The notes beneath the pieces were generated by a model. That model had not been told where the DNA came from. It worked only from the letters and a program-made list of their open reading frames with translations, and searched no databases. A program made the translations under genes and the position numbers. This document shows, piece by piece, positions 35,265-54,414 of a stretch of DNA of 64,000 nt (the stretch's first letter is position 1; the number at the start of each line of letters is the position of its first letter). Origin of the DNA: Thunnus maccoyii (Eukaryota; Chordata; Actinopteri; Scombriformes; Scombridae); assembly GCF_910596095.1 (NCBI RefSeq), contig NC_056536.1, positions 32,522,456 through 32,586,455 on the forward strand, given 5' to 3'.

Positions 35265-35270
35265 AATAAA
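35265..35270 (+). terminator. pim2: pim2 distal poly(A) signal
   Basis: AATAAA followed within 30 nt by T/GT-rich sequence (TTTTGGTCACTTTTACACAT). Confidence 0.6.
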
Positions 35271-35290
35271 ACTCTTTTGGTCACTTTTAC

Positions 35291-37410
35291 ACATTTTGTC
35301 CTTTTGTCTTAATCTTTTTATTTTTCTCTCTTTGATGTGTCAGATCATTAGCACAGTGCAGAAATACACAGATATTAAAGATCCCCTCCAGACATGTATT
35401 AAGACATATTTTCCATAAAACAAGTATAATTATCCAGGCATCTGCTCCTTCTCCCTCATTAAAAATCCAGAATCCATGAATATGTAAATATATTTCATTT
35501 GAAAAGTTCTCCTGCTGAACACCAGATGTTTCCTCCTCCTGTACAGTCTCAGTGTTTTTGCTCTGGAGGCTTCAACTTCCCACATCACACTTGTGAAAGT
35601 TGAATACTGGAACACGATTGGCTCCAAACTAGTTGTGATGTCACAAATCCTGCAGGTAGGCCCCGCCCCCCTAAAAAGTCAGCTTTTCAATGAGCTCAGA
35701 GAAACTTTCCGCTTTGATGAATGTGAAAACAAACAGAAGAAGAAGAAGAACAACAACATTCAGCTGAAGGAAGAAGAAGAACAATAACATGTTTCTGTGT
35801 GGAGGAACTTCGAGGAAAAGTACAGAAATGTTTGTTGCAAAATGTCCCTAAAGTATCAAAAGTAAAAGCACTATTTCAGAAACATATATTATGTTAATGG
35901 ATTAAAAGTATAAACACTTTTATATTATTTTACACTCTAGTATTAAGTAGTATTACTTTAATATGCAGCTGCTAAAGGTGGGTAATTGTATTTTATATAC
36001 TGCTGGTAGATTAATGCAGCATCATTTACTGGTTTATACGTTGTTTTCATAATGTTTTTAGAAGGTTTTTGGGGGATCATGAAGAGGCAGACAGGAAACA
36101 AGAGAGAGAGAGAGAGAGATGGTCATATAACATGTTCAATAATCATTCATTTAATCTACAGAGTAACTACAGCTGGCAGATAAATGTTGAGGAGTAAAAA
36201 ACACAAAATTTGTCTCCAAAATGAAGTGAAGAAGTATCAAGTAGCACAAAATGAGAATAGTTTTTTAAAATTTTATTTCACATCAAATTTATTTATGACA
36301 ATATGCAGCAAAAGTACCAACATAAAGCATAAAGCTCACAGATTGGATTTAAACATTTAAAATATTAACGACATGAAACCACTAAAAGGACAAACAGACA
36401 CGTTTCTGTTGTTCTGTGACCAATAACAGTCCTGTGATTCTATGTTTCAGTAGCCAGAACAGGAAAATACATGTATTTTATTGAAGTTTGTCACAAAGAC
36501 ACACATATATGTTTCCAACAAAGACAGTTTAAAAAAAAAAGAGAGACATACTTTCATCGTAGTCATCACACAAAACACCTGAAGTGTCAATAATCTGGAC
36601 AAATACAGTGAAATGTGACTGGAGGGGTCGGAGGAGCACTCTGTCAATCATTTTGATTGGATAAAAGCTGCAATTTGTATAAAGAGAAATTTATATTTTA
36701 CACAATCTGCAAATTAACTGTAAATTCCCTATAAATTTTTTCAGATGACATTAATTACATAACTACGTTAAGATTTTGCTATGATGGTTGTTTCTTACAG
36801 TAGTTTATTATTCTTGAGGACCTCAGTCTGTTGTACTTGTATGTTAAATATGTTGGTAGGATGAAGTTTAAAGACAAATAATCTAGTTTTAAGCATCTTT
36901 AACTTGAATTTCTGACTGTTCATTTCATACATGAAGCCAAACAGGCTTAAATCTACGTCTTTTAAGAATTTGATGCTAAAAAATATGACTAACTCAGACT
37001 GATGAAGCCTCATATGAGCTTCACATCTTCTTTTAAATGACTGGTTTAAGACACTGTGTAAAGTGTAAAACTTCCTGGTTGTTTTACACTCACTTAACCA
37101 GCAGGTGGCGCTGCACATTAAACTCATCTGACAGGTGAACTGTTTGCCAGCAGCCAATAGGATTCATCCAAGTTCAACCTGAAGGAGAACAAGGAAGTGA
37201 TTGTTGTTCTGTCAGCAGCATCAGAGATCAGGAGAAAGACAGAAGTCTCACTCTCACCTTTATTCAGAGCTCCTCAACACAGACCGTTCTCACATTATCC
37301 AGCAGTTTGTTCCTCTCATGTAGTCCATAAACAGCGTCAGAAAGAAAGAGGTTTGTTACGGATTATAACTTTAAAGGAAAAGTATAAAGAAATATATGTA
37401 CTTTCTACTC
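35291..37410. other. pim2-slc35a2 spacer
   Basis: No exon found. 36102-36119 is a (GA)n run. 36940-37060 is an internal fragment of family A (TTTGATGCTAAAAAATATGA, ACTAACTCAGACTG). Confidence 0.5.
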
Positions 37411-38030
37411 AGCAAAAATGAAAGATTAGAGGAAAAGTCCAAAAACTGAAAACAGATTTGTGTATCAGAACTTTGTTTTTTCTACTTTCCTCTCCCATTA
37501 ATCATCTCATGACCCCTCAGATTTATCTGCTGACCCTTTGGAGGGGCCCGACCCCTAGGTTGGGAACCACTGGACTAAACTAGCTAACTGTATATAAAGT
37601 AGTGTAAACTAGCTCCACCTCCAGCAGCTACAACAGTAACATGCTGCTCTAACACTGATGCTTCACTATTAATAATCTAATGATGTCATATATAATAATA
37701 TATCAGTCAGAGGGACCAAACCACTACTTTTACTGCAATACTTTAACTACATCAAGCTGATAATACTTATGTACTTTTACTGCAATACTTTAACTACATC
37801 AAGCTCATAATACTTATGTACTTTTACTGCAATACTTTAACTACATCAAGCTCATAATACTTATGTACTTTTACTGCAATACTTTAACTACATCAAGCTC
37901 ATAATACTTATGTACTTTTACTGTAGTAGGATTTTCATGCAGAACTTTTACTTGTAATAGAGTATTTTTACACTGTTATACTGGTACTTTTACTGCAGTA
38001 AAGGATTTGAATACTTCTTCTACTACTGGC
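37411..38030 (-). mobile_element. Composite family B (copy 2), truncated within the hAT-like insert
   Basis: Begins inside the hAT-like part (37411-37570, ending GGGAACCACTGG). It then carries the GCTAACTGTATATAAAGTAG arm and about four copies of a 47-bp tandem unit (TTTTACTGCAATACTTTAAC and following, 37728-37920), ending CTTCTACTACTGG. Confidence 0.8.
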
Positions 38031-38269
38031 TTTAAAAAAGAAGAACAAAAACAAAGTTAGGCTAAAAACTAAAATGAAAATGAACAATAAGTATAGAAGT
38101 TTGATATCAAAATTAAAACAATAACGGATAAAAAAAAAAGTTTGATCGCAGTACAATAAAATGTTGTACTTGTGTTACTTATTGATATCCATTTTTTTCC
38201 ATTGGTGGATGTAGAATTTTACCAAATAAAATTAGTAAATTAAACATGTCGTTTTTTTCCGGTTTTGCT

Positions 38270-38655
38270 CTCCATGGTGACGTGGAATCTATGAGCTTTT
38301 CCTCTGGGCGGTTTTTTTCAACAGAGTGGTACATCCTGTCAGCGGAGGTGTTTATTATTTGTGCAGCCGTCAGAGGCTCCTTCAGTACCCGAAAACAGCA
38401 GCCCCTCCGCGGACTGTTTCACCCTGATGGTCCCGGTGCTTGGTCCGCAGGCTCCACTTCACTCAGCTCCGGTGTAAATACTGCCTGACAGACCCGCTGC
38501 TTCTCCCCACTTCAACCGGAATAACAAACTGGGGGGTCGCTGCTCCGGTTGGATCTACAAGGAGAGCCGGGGCTAGCTGAGAGGCTAGCGGAGCGTTAGC
38601 CGAGCAGGCAGCGGGGCGATAGCTCGGTCCGAACGGCGGGCAGAGGCAGCGCAGC
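38270..38655 (+). promoter_or_regulatory. slc35a2: slc35a2 promoter and leader
   Basis: GC content rises here. TGACGTGG at 38278-38285 matches the core of the unfolded-protein-response element. ETS-like CCGGAA occurs near 38516 and GGGGCGATAGC near 38612. There is no TATA box, fitting a housekeeping start. A possible uORF lies at 38427-38477 if transcription begins upstream of it. The transcription start is not resolved. Confidence 0.45.
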
Positions 38656-45183
<6,528 letters not shown>

Positions 45184-46317
45184 CTCGCTCTCTCTCTCTC
45201 TCTCTCTCACTTCCTGTCTGCTGTCAGAGGGGTCAGAGGTCAAAACGAAACAATCACTGAGGTTCATCTGCCGCTGCTTGTTCTCACCTGCACAGGTCTC
45301 CGCCCTCCTGAGACATCATCCTCCTCCTCATCCTCCTCCTCATCCTCATCCTCATGCTCCTCCTCATCCTCATTTTCTTCCTCAACCTCCTAACCTGCAG
45401 ACTTCCTCCTGACCTCCTGAGGCATCCTCCTCCTCCTCATTCTCCTCCTCCTCCTCATTCTCCTCTTCATTCTCCTCCTCATCCTCATCCTCCTTGCGTC
45501 CTGCTCACCTCCTAATCTGCAGACCTTCTCCTTCCTCCTGAGGCAACATCCTCCTCCTCATCCTCATCCTTCCTGCCTCCTGCTCTCCTCCACCTCACCT
45601 CCAACCCTGCAGACCTTCTCCTTCCTCCTGACTTCCTCGCCTCCTCCTGTGATTCTCCTCGCCTCCTCCTGACCTCCTGATTTCCTCCTCGATCCTCTCC
45701 GGATCTCTCCCACACCTCCTTCTCACCGCCTCCTGATTTCTCGACTTCTACCGGACATTCTGACCTCCTCCTCAGATTCCTGACCTCCCTTTGACCTCCA
45801 GATCTTCTCCTGACCTCCTTACATCTTCATGACCTCCTCCTCTCCCTCTGACCTCCTGATTTCCTCCTGCAGATCTTCCTCACACCTCCTTCTTATCCTC
45901 CTGATCTCCCGATCCTCCTGAACCTCTGACCTAATAAACCTCCTAATCTCCCGACCTCCTCCTGACCTCCTCCTGACCTCCTCCTGAGCTCAAACTCCGA
46001 GAACTGAAGACTTAATGAAGGAGGAGAAACAGGAGGAGGAGAAGAGGAGCAGCTTTATTTACCTTCCAACTCTTCTTCTTAAACTCTCTTTGTTCCAGCT
46101 CTGCTCTCCATCACAGCCTCCTGAACTAAAAAAAAAAACCTCCTCGCCTCCTGTTTCCTCCTCCTGCGACGAAAAAGGAGAAACAGAGGAGTCGGACGAC
46201 CTCCTCAAACCTGAAAGTTAACGTTGGGTTTGTGATGAAGAGGAGAGCAGAGACTGACTCCTCACTTTCCTGCTGAAACTCTTTAACTGTCCGCTTCCCT
46301 TGATTTAGCTCCTCTCA

Positions 46318-46390
46318 GGAGGAGGAGGAGGAGGAGGAGGAGGAGAAGAGGAAGGTTGACTCTTTCCTCCTCCTCCTCCTCCTCCTCCTG
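46318..46390 (+). repeat. Opposed GGA and TCC tracts (hairpin/triplex-prone)
   Basis: A run of about nine GGA units (46318-46345) is followed, after a linker, by a run of about eight CCT units (46367-46390). The arms are complementary. A second purine tract, 46505-46577, could compete. Confidence 0.85.
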
Positions 46391-46874
46391 CTCTTTCTTC
46401 TCAAAACACTAACATCTCCTCTCTCCTCCCCCCTCTGCCTCAGAGCTCAGGGAGGCGTCGAGTCTCCTCCCTCTGCCGTCCACATCACAGACTAACAGCT
46501 CAAAGCACAACAGGAGGATGATGAGGAGGAGGAGGAGGAGGAGGAGGAGGAGGAGGAGGAGGAGGAGGAGGAGGAAGGAGGAAGGAGCTCCGGCGACTCA
46601 GATATCCTGACCACCGGCTGTCTCTCTCTCTCTCTGTCTGTCTGTTTCCTGTTTGTGGTCTCGCCCTCTCTGCCTTAAAACTCTTTACTTTACTAACTGA
46701 ATGAAAAGAGAAAAAGCCTTACGCTGACTATAGATAATATATTGATTATTGATTATTGATGTGTCTGCTGGAGGTCGATCTGCGGTTTGATCGACTGTTT
46801 TCACTGTGCAGCCTCGACGTCTCGATTCCTCTCATGAGCTCAAACAGAAATGTTTCTGACATTAAGTTCAATTA

Positions 46875-46875
<1 letters not shown>

Positions 46876-46930
<55 letters not shown>
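46876..46930. repeat. (ATT)n microsatellite
   Basis: About 18 ATT units in the slc35a2 3' UTR region. Confidence 0.95.
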
Positions 46931-46931
<1 letters not shown>

Positions 46932-46932
46932 C

Positions 46933-48048
46933 ATTAGAGCCGCAAAGATTTATTTCATTATTGATTGTATCTGTTGATGTTTGTGTCTTTAATGTGACAG
47001 AAGAATCTGATAAAACAGTGAAAATGTTGAAGTTGAATCTAGAAATGATCCAAAACTCCTGAAATATTCAGTTTACTTTCATATAAAACTGACAAAACGT
47101 TTTTGTTTTATAAATAACTGATCAGCTGATTATATCAAAATATCATATTTCTGTATATCAACATATTGAACAGTCGTTTCAGGCCTATTTAATGTAGAAG
47201 AAGTTCAGCTGTTAGAAGTTTTTCTTCTCGTTATGATGTAGAAACACAAAACCACCTCAAGTTTCTTCTTCACATGTTTTATAATCTATAAAAATAATCT
47301 GCTTTGAATCATTCATCTGTGTCAGACATGTTTCTCCCCACAAAAAAAAAGTTAAATCACCTTTAAAACAACATCTCATCATTTTAACGAGGTCATTTGA
47401 CTTTTTTTTTGTTTGTTTGTTTGTTTGGAAAAAACACAAAAAAACTCCAAACAACTCAAACTGAAAGAAGAAAACAAACAAAACATCAACAATCAGAAAT
47501 CTGAATATTCTGAACCAACATTTAAAATCCTAAAATTAGTTTATAAATTAAATGTGTAAAAACTTTAAATTGAAACATTTGATTTGTGACCTGAAACAGT
47601 TTCAAAAAAAGTTTCACATCTGAGAAGCTAAAACCAGAAAATGTTTTAATAGACGACAAAACAATTAATCATCAAAATGATCAGTTAATCGATTTTCTTC
47701 AAGCCTCAAACTAAATAAACAGTTTTAAAGTAAAGATGACAGATTTTGACAGATTGATGAATCAGGTGATCGACAGAAAATTAATCAATTATTATTTGAT
47801 CATTAAATAATAATGAAATAATAATTGTAGTAATTTTAAGTATAAATGTTAAATATATTTGCTGGTTGCAGCTTTTCTGTGTTTTCTGACAGTAAACTGA
47901 ATATTATTGGACTGTTGACCGTCGTCACGTTTAAACTTCTATAACAAACATTTTTCACTTTTTTTTTCTTGCATTTTATAAACAAAACAATGAATCTAGA
48001 AAACAACGGTTAGATGAATCAATAATTAAAACTCCTTTGCTGCAGATT
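46933..48048. mobile_element. Diverged MITE family C copies
   Basis: Two reverse/forward fragments recognised by AGAGCCGCAAAGATTTATTT, AATATTCAGTTTACTTTCAT and TTTTCTGACAGTAAACTGAA. Boundaries are uncertain. Confidence 0.45.
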
Positions 48049-48824
48049 ATAAACTATCTACTAGATTTCATCCTGAATCTGAAATCTTTCACCAGAAATC
48101 CTCCTGATCGATCAGAGGAAGGTTGTTTTGTTTGTTTGTTTGTTTTCTTGTTGTTGTGATCAGACGAGCTGCGCAGTGAAAACGTGTCAGAGGTCAAAGG
48201 TTGCGTCCAGATGTGAATCTGCAGACGGACTGTTGTGTTTGGTGCCTTTTTTTCTTCTTCATCTGTACAGAAGCCATATGATTGAGTGGGTGTACAGTCA
48301 GTGATGTACAGTAACGCTCTGCAGCTTCATGCAGACGCACCATCAACACTTTTCTTTGTTCTGGTTCGAGGGGACAAAACGTCTCCCGTCACGTCACGAA
48401 GACGCAGCCGTGACGGGAGCCGAGAGGGAACGTGCTCGTTGATTGGAGCACCTTTTTTTTTAATGAATCATAATATTATAATGTTGGTTCTCACCAAATG
48501 TGTCCTGCTGCAGGCGTCTTGTTGAAGAAGGCGTCCTGCGGCGGAGGCGTCCTGAATGTTTATTTTTTTATTTCCTGTTGAGTTTAGTGGCGGGTTTGTT
48601 GGACGGACAGGAAGTCGAAGTTTGCGTGTTTTTTTTCCATTAAGCTGCTTCTTGGTGTTTACGTTGCTGTTTCTCTTTGGGAGGAAAATGTTTTCAGGTT
48701 TCTACGTGGCTGCAGGAAGTGATGAACCGAACGCCACGTCCTAATCTTCAGGTTGCCATCCAGCAATTAGTCTGTGGCAGTTTGAGTTATTAAAATGTGT
48801 TTAAAGCACATTATAAACTTAAAC

Positions 48825-48830
48825 AATAAA
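48825..48830 (+). terminator. slc35a2: Candidate slc35a2 poly(A) signal
   Basis: AATAAA followed by GGCTTTATGGCCTGATATTG, a plausible cleavage region. Chosen as the distal end; not proven. Confidence 0.45.
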
Positions 48831-48850
48831 GGCTTTATGGCCTGATATTG

Positions 48851-51800
48851 ACGCCTCGTTTCAGCTGCAACTAACCATTATGTTCATTGTCATTTAATCT
48901 GCAGATTATTTTCTCAATTAATTGTCAGATAATTGCAGGTCACCAACAGTCTCAGACTCAAAGACTCAGTTTACGACCAGCTGCAGGACAAAAGACTCAA
49001 TAAAAGAACAAAGTAAACTGTGGCACGCTGGATTTTATCTCTAAGAGACTGAATTAGACTGAAGAAGGCAGCGAGGTTTATACAGACACCATCCTGCATG
49101 TCACATATATACAATTCATGATAGGACTCAATATTTAATCACAATAAAATACATGATCAGTCCCTTAAAACTGTCATTTTCAGTCAAATAATGTTTTTTT
49201 TTAGGAGCTGAAATCCAGTGTGGACGCTTAACTTTGTTCTTTCATTAGTTGTTTTGTCCTGAAAATGGTGAACAAAGCTGATCACACTCTCACACGGCCC
49301 AGTGTTACGCCTCCACAGGTTTCGTTTTGTTCCACCGACATTCAAAAACTCAAAAGATATTCAGTTTACTGATAGAAAACAGAGAAAAGTAGCAATTATT
49401 CACATTTGAGCAGCGAAAACCAGAGGATGTTCCATATTTTGTGCTTCAAATATGACTGAAATTATTGATTTATCATTAAAATAATTTCCATTTAATTTTC
49501 TTTCAAACAATCAGTTAATTGTTGCAACTGTTCACAGTTAGCTGTAGACTAGCTGGTGAACATAGTGGAGCATTTAGCAGCTAAAGAGCCAGATATTTCC
49601 CTCAGGAGTTGGTGGAGAATAAAAACAGAGCTAAAAGAGAGTGAATATTGGACAGAAACACGACTCCACATGAATGATAATGTTGCTCCGTAACTGCTGG
49701 ATGTGGAAATAAACAACTGTTTGCTAACATGTTAGCCTCAACTACTCTATAAACTGATAATATGACAGAAGTCATGTTTAGAAACTATTCTGCTAAAATC
49801 AAGTGGACAAAAAAAAATCATTTCAACCAAACTGAAACTATAAAGGATCAAGAATAGAACCCTGAGGAACCCCACGATTAATTATTGACATTATTAATGT
49901 GATGATCATGTTGTAACTGCTGGATGTGGAAATAAGCAACTGTCTGCTAACAAGTTCAACATGTCAACTTAAAAGCTGATGATGAGTCAGAGTTGTGTTC
50001 ATCTTCATCAACATCAGTTAAAGCAGGTTTAAAGAAAAATTACCGTGTTTTTTAACCAGAACTTTTCCCTCAAAGTAGATCCGAGTTGTTACTTTCAATC
50101 AGAAGAAAAAAACAGACGATGGAAATGATTTCTATAAAATTTATATGTATAAAAAAGTTTATTTAGGAGACTTCAGGTGGTCACTGCTTCCTGTTGTGAG
50201 ACCCAAGTTGAAAAATACCTTCATGTTCCATGAAGTCCTTTATTATTTTGGTTTATATTGTTCTTACATTGATCATTTTTGACCCTGCAGAGATCAATCA
50301 GACCCTGAAGTCAACTATAAAACACCACTTAATTATTAATTATCACAAAAAGTAACTCTGATCTAAACATTTTTACAAACTTTTGTTTTCTGGAGATAAA
50401 AATTGTGATCATGAGGACAGTTGAACATTTTTCCTTCACAGGAAAACAAAAACTGTGTCAAGAAGAGTTTTTAATCTCAAGAAAACTTCAATAATGTTTG
50501 AGATCGAGGAAGTAAATCAGTAATTCTCCATTAAAAACTCTAAATGTTCATGTGAGTCTTTATGTCAACATAACCAGCTTCAGGGTGGGAAATGAACTTT
50601 TTAAAATGTGAACATCTACCAGCCGCTGACAGATAAATGTTCAAATTCACCAGCTTCTCAACAGTCAAATATTATTTTATGTCTGAAATCTACCAGCCGA
50701 CCTTCATGTTTCACCAGCATTTGTCTGGTGCTGATTTCCCTCCCTGAGCTTCATCTCATTAAAGCCGACGATGTTTTCTGATTTTACAAGAAAATGATTC
50801 ATAAATAATAATAATTCCTCCTCGACTTCCTGTAGTGAGAAACGTCGTAGCGTTGTCGTTTCTCAGCTGCCGCACGTCGACGTAGAGACAAAAAAAAACA
50901 AACATTTTTCTCCCAAAGAAGAAACTTTAAATTGTTTTTCTGTTTAATTCTCATCACAATCAAAGATGTTTTTTTTCTGAAATCTCAAATCAATCAAACT
51001 GTGAAAAGAGAACAAAAAAAACAAAATGTTATTTTGACGTTTATGTCATTTTCAGTTTTTGTAAAGGAAAAAAAAAAAAGAAGTCTTTGGGGAACTCCAA
51101 AAAATATATATATTAATATATCTGTTTGTTTTTATTTAATGTGGGTGTGGAAGGTTTGATTTATTTTTTATTTTCAGTTGCTGGTGAGCGAAGAGGAAAC
51201 GCAGCAGGTCGCTCCACATTTCAAAAAGTCACGACGGCAGTTTACTTACTTTAGTACGGAAGTCAAAAGCAGCCATGATTGCAATTTATTTAATCCTTTC
51301 ATCTCGAGATGCAAGTTAATTATCTCACGTCACCAACAGGAAGTGAAGTGTCTCGTTATCTCCGGATCATCATCTCAGATCATTTTAAGGGGATAAAAAA
51401 TCTTGAATAAACAAAAATTTTGTTTACAGGAGATAAAAAGAGATTTTTTATCCCGTTATTACAAGGAAACAAATAAGATTATTATATATGTATATGTGTC
51501 TGTATATATATATGTATTATATATATTATTATAATATGACCGTCTGTGATTCTGATATTATAAAAAATATATATATATATCAATAACAGGATAATTAATT
51601 CATAATGAGAAAGCAACCACTTTTAAAAACTATAATTTGTTTACTTAATAAAACCAATCTGTTATATCGAGATCACATTTAACTCTTGCAAAAAGAACTT
51701 TTTTGTTTTCTTGTTTTTAAATCTGCATTTTTACAAGAAAACAAAAGTTGTTTTTGACAGATATTATCTCGAAAAAATGATTGTTATTCCAACATAGCGA

Positions 51801-52747
51801 AGCACAGCGTCTGTTTACTGATGTTTTAGAAAATATCTTGGTGTTTAGAGATATTGGAAGAAAAAAAATATCTCAGGATAATTATCATTATCTCCATAAA
51901 CTAGCACATTTTTATCCTCTTACTTTGAAAAAAAAATGACCTAATAATGAGATAATTAATTCAGCATAACTAGATAGCAGAATAAAAAATAATAATTTGT
52001 AATTTTGGCCACTCTCAGCTTCCGTAGATAAAGTTTGTTAACTTGTACAATTAAAATTTGTACTTATTTTCTTTGCTGTTTCGTCAAAATTTAAACCAAA
52101 TATTACGACACAAAAAGGGACTGTTGAATTTCATCTGAATTTTTCCTTTTTATTACTTGATTTTTTTTTTTTTTTAATTTTATTGACAAAGTTATGTAAA
52201 ATCTTTTGTTTTTCCAAAAGCAAATTTAAATTTAAAAAATCAGAACCTTTAAATTTCAATCAATGAAATACAGTTAAATCTTTTTTTCTTTTTTTCTTTT
52301 TTTTAATTTCTACCAAACTGTAAAACTGTCAAATAGTTTTCAGTGTATTTCAGTCTGGAGCGCCACCTGCTGCCTGTTATAAAAACATCCTGTAAGATTC
52401 TCTGCTGTCGTCGTCTGATTAGTTTTGTCTCATCGGACCATCAGAGATCCGACAGGATGTTTGTTCTTTCCTCTTCCTGTCTTGACACTAATGTTTGGTT
52501 TAGTATGAAACCTGTTTGGACGGGTTTCATCACTGATCTGTTAGTTTGCACTTGATTTGTACCAATGCCTCTGAATTTGTACATACTTCTTTTGGTAAAG
52601 TTTTATATAAACAAGGATATGGATTCAAAAAACACTCTGGAGTTTGTCTTAATTTATAAGTTTAAAATTCTAATGTAGTAAACAGTAGAACAGGATGTTT
52701 CCCTTCATATTTACTATTTATTATCATCAGATTCCTCAATGTTAGTA
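48851..52747. other. Unassigned, AT-rich
   Basis: No exon, promoter or RNA gene found. Family C fragments occur near 48863-48940 and 49340-49530, and an ATATAT-rich stretch at 51480-51580. PQBP1, which follows SLC35A2 in mammals, was looked for and not recognised. Confidence 0.45.
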
Positions 52748-53397
52748 TTAAAGGAGGAGTTCACAACTTTTGCAGTGAGTCTTAAACCAGCAGTCAGGTG
52801 TCCATATGAGCAGTGAAAGAGGTTTTCCTCGCTGTAATCATTCCTCCTGTTCATACTGGATATTTAAAGATCCTTCAAATGTGCTTTCAATGGAAGTGAT
52901 GGAGGATAAAATCCACAGTGTGTCCACACAGTCATTTAAAAGTCTGTGTGAAGCTTCTATTCAGCTTCATCAGTCTGAGTTAGTCATATCAAGTGGATAT
53001 CTGACACATTTACAGTCTTTTTAGCATCAAATTCCCTCTTTGTGTTTCCTCGGACAGTGTTTCCCTGTTGAGCTGCAGGTGGAAGTATAGTAACAAAAAG
53101 AGGGACTTTGGCGCTAAAAAGACTGTAACGTTGAAAGATATCTACTTGATTTGACTCATTTGGATGCTGAAGCTTCATATTAGCTTCAGATAAACTTTGA
53201 AATACATTTTTGCACAGAAGGAGGACTGTGGATTTTGTCCTCCATCACTTCCATTGTAAGGTCATTATGAAGGGATCTTCTAATGGTCAGTATGAACAGG
53301 AGGAATGATTACAGCAAGAAAAACAGCTTTAATGTTCATTTGGGCTCCTGACTGTTGGTTTAAGACAGACTTGAAAAACTGTGAACTCGTCCTTTAA
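52748..53397. mobile_element. MITE family A, full-length copy, opposite orientation to copy 1
   Basis: TTAA at 52748-52751 and 53394-53397 bound a 650-bp palindromic element. The interior 52984-53290 is the near-exact complement of about 130-440 of copy 1. Confidence 0.85.
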
Positions 53398-54045
53398 GGC
53401 CACTGAGAGGAAAAAATAATCTGGGATTTCAAGGATGAAATTTGAAATAAAAACTTGTAATATGTGAGATAATATCCTAATATTTAATCAGTTCACAGGT
53501 GAAACTGTCTGTCTGCTGCTTACATGTCAAATAAGGAATACACATGACCTCAAATTTTAATATTCAGACTTCTTTTCTCAAAAAACTTGAAAATTTCAGA
53601 TTTATTTTTTCTTAAGTGTCTCTAATCTGTTTTATACAGAAAGTTTATATCTTGCTGTTAATTCCAGTCAAAGTTTAAATGTGTTCGTCCATTAAACACT
53701 GCAGCGCTCTAATCAACCAAAGCTGAAATAAAGACACAAAGTGAACCACAGATAAAAACATAAAACTATATTTCATAATAAAAGCTGTTAAAAACATCCA
53801 AACAACAATATAAAAGTAAAATATTTGCCATAAAAATATGTTTTTCTTGGTCTCAGCATCTTTACAGTCATTCATACATAAAAATACATTTAAAAAAGCC
53901 AAATTTCAACAGTAGAAAAATAAAACCAATTTAAAAAAACTGTAAAACTCGTTTAGCTGATGAAATTAGTAATAAATTAAAACTGCAGTCGTATCACACA
54001 CTGCACATGGTAACGTAGACGCTGCTTTAACTCTTAGTGGGAGAT
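53398..54045. other. Unassigned, AT-rich
   Basis: Nothing supported. Confidence 0.4.
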
Positions 54046-54137
54046 TGCAGCTGCAACTAATGATTATTTTCATTATCAATTAATTAATTATTTGATCATC
54101 AAAATAGCTTCCGATCAGCTGATTGTTGCAGCTCTAG
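54046..54137. mobile_element. MITE family C, short copy
   Basis: GCAGCTGCAACTAATGATTA start and GATTGTTGCAGCTCTAG end form a nearly complete inverted pair with the middle deleted, leaving about 92 bp. Confidence 0.7.
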
Positions 54138-54224
54138 TTCAGTTCGTATTTTGGAACTGACGACCAAAAGTTAAACACTCGTATTCGGGACGTTTTTCCT
54201 CCAAATCATCTGAGTCTAAATAAT

Positions 54225-54412
54225 CTGATCAATTATAAACTGAACTCTGAACTGGTCCTCCATCTGCTGGTCCTGGTCTTGAAGAGAGACTCACACAGAA
54301 AACTGAGGGACAGTTTATATTATTCCATCATAGGACTGTAAGACTGAAACCAGCTGTTGTTTTCTTTAATGATCCATCGATTGATCAGTGTAGAAAATGT
54401 TGATCATTATTC
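54225..54412 (+). repeat. Dispersed repeat, family H (copy 2)
   Basis: Collinear with 1636-1885; see that entry. Confidence 0.6.
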
Positions 54413-54414
54413 TC

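Larger units (their letters stand above)
33331..35290 (+). other. pim2: pim2 3' UTR
   Basis: Runs from the stop to a poly(A) signal at 35265-35270. It holds several UAUUUAU-type AU-rich elements (near 33892, 33966, 34041 and 34059), in keeping with the unstable mRNAs of PIM kinases (family knowledge), and a (GTTT)n run near 33908. A family C MITE at 34557-34807 would be part of the transcript. Confidence 0.6.
45184..48850 (+). other. slc35a2: slc35a2 3' UTR, low complexity
   Basis: 45187-45209 is (CT)n. 45290-46010 is a degenerate CCTCCTGA/CTCCTCAT pyrimidine array. 46318-46390 has opposed GGA and CCT tracts, 46505-46577 is (GGA)n and 46876-46930 is (ATT)n. Two diverged family C stretches follow (46933-47707, 47752-48048). 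The poly(A) candidate is at 48825; an AATAAA near 45934 could end a shorter form. Confidence 0.5.

Noticed and set aside
46756..46977. Ile/Leu-rich open frames
   Set aside because: Translation of the (ATT)n microsatellite.
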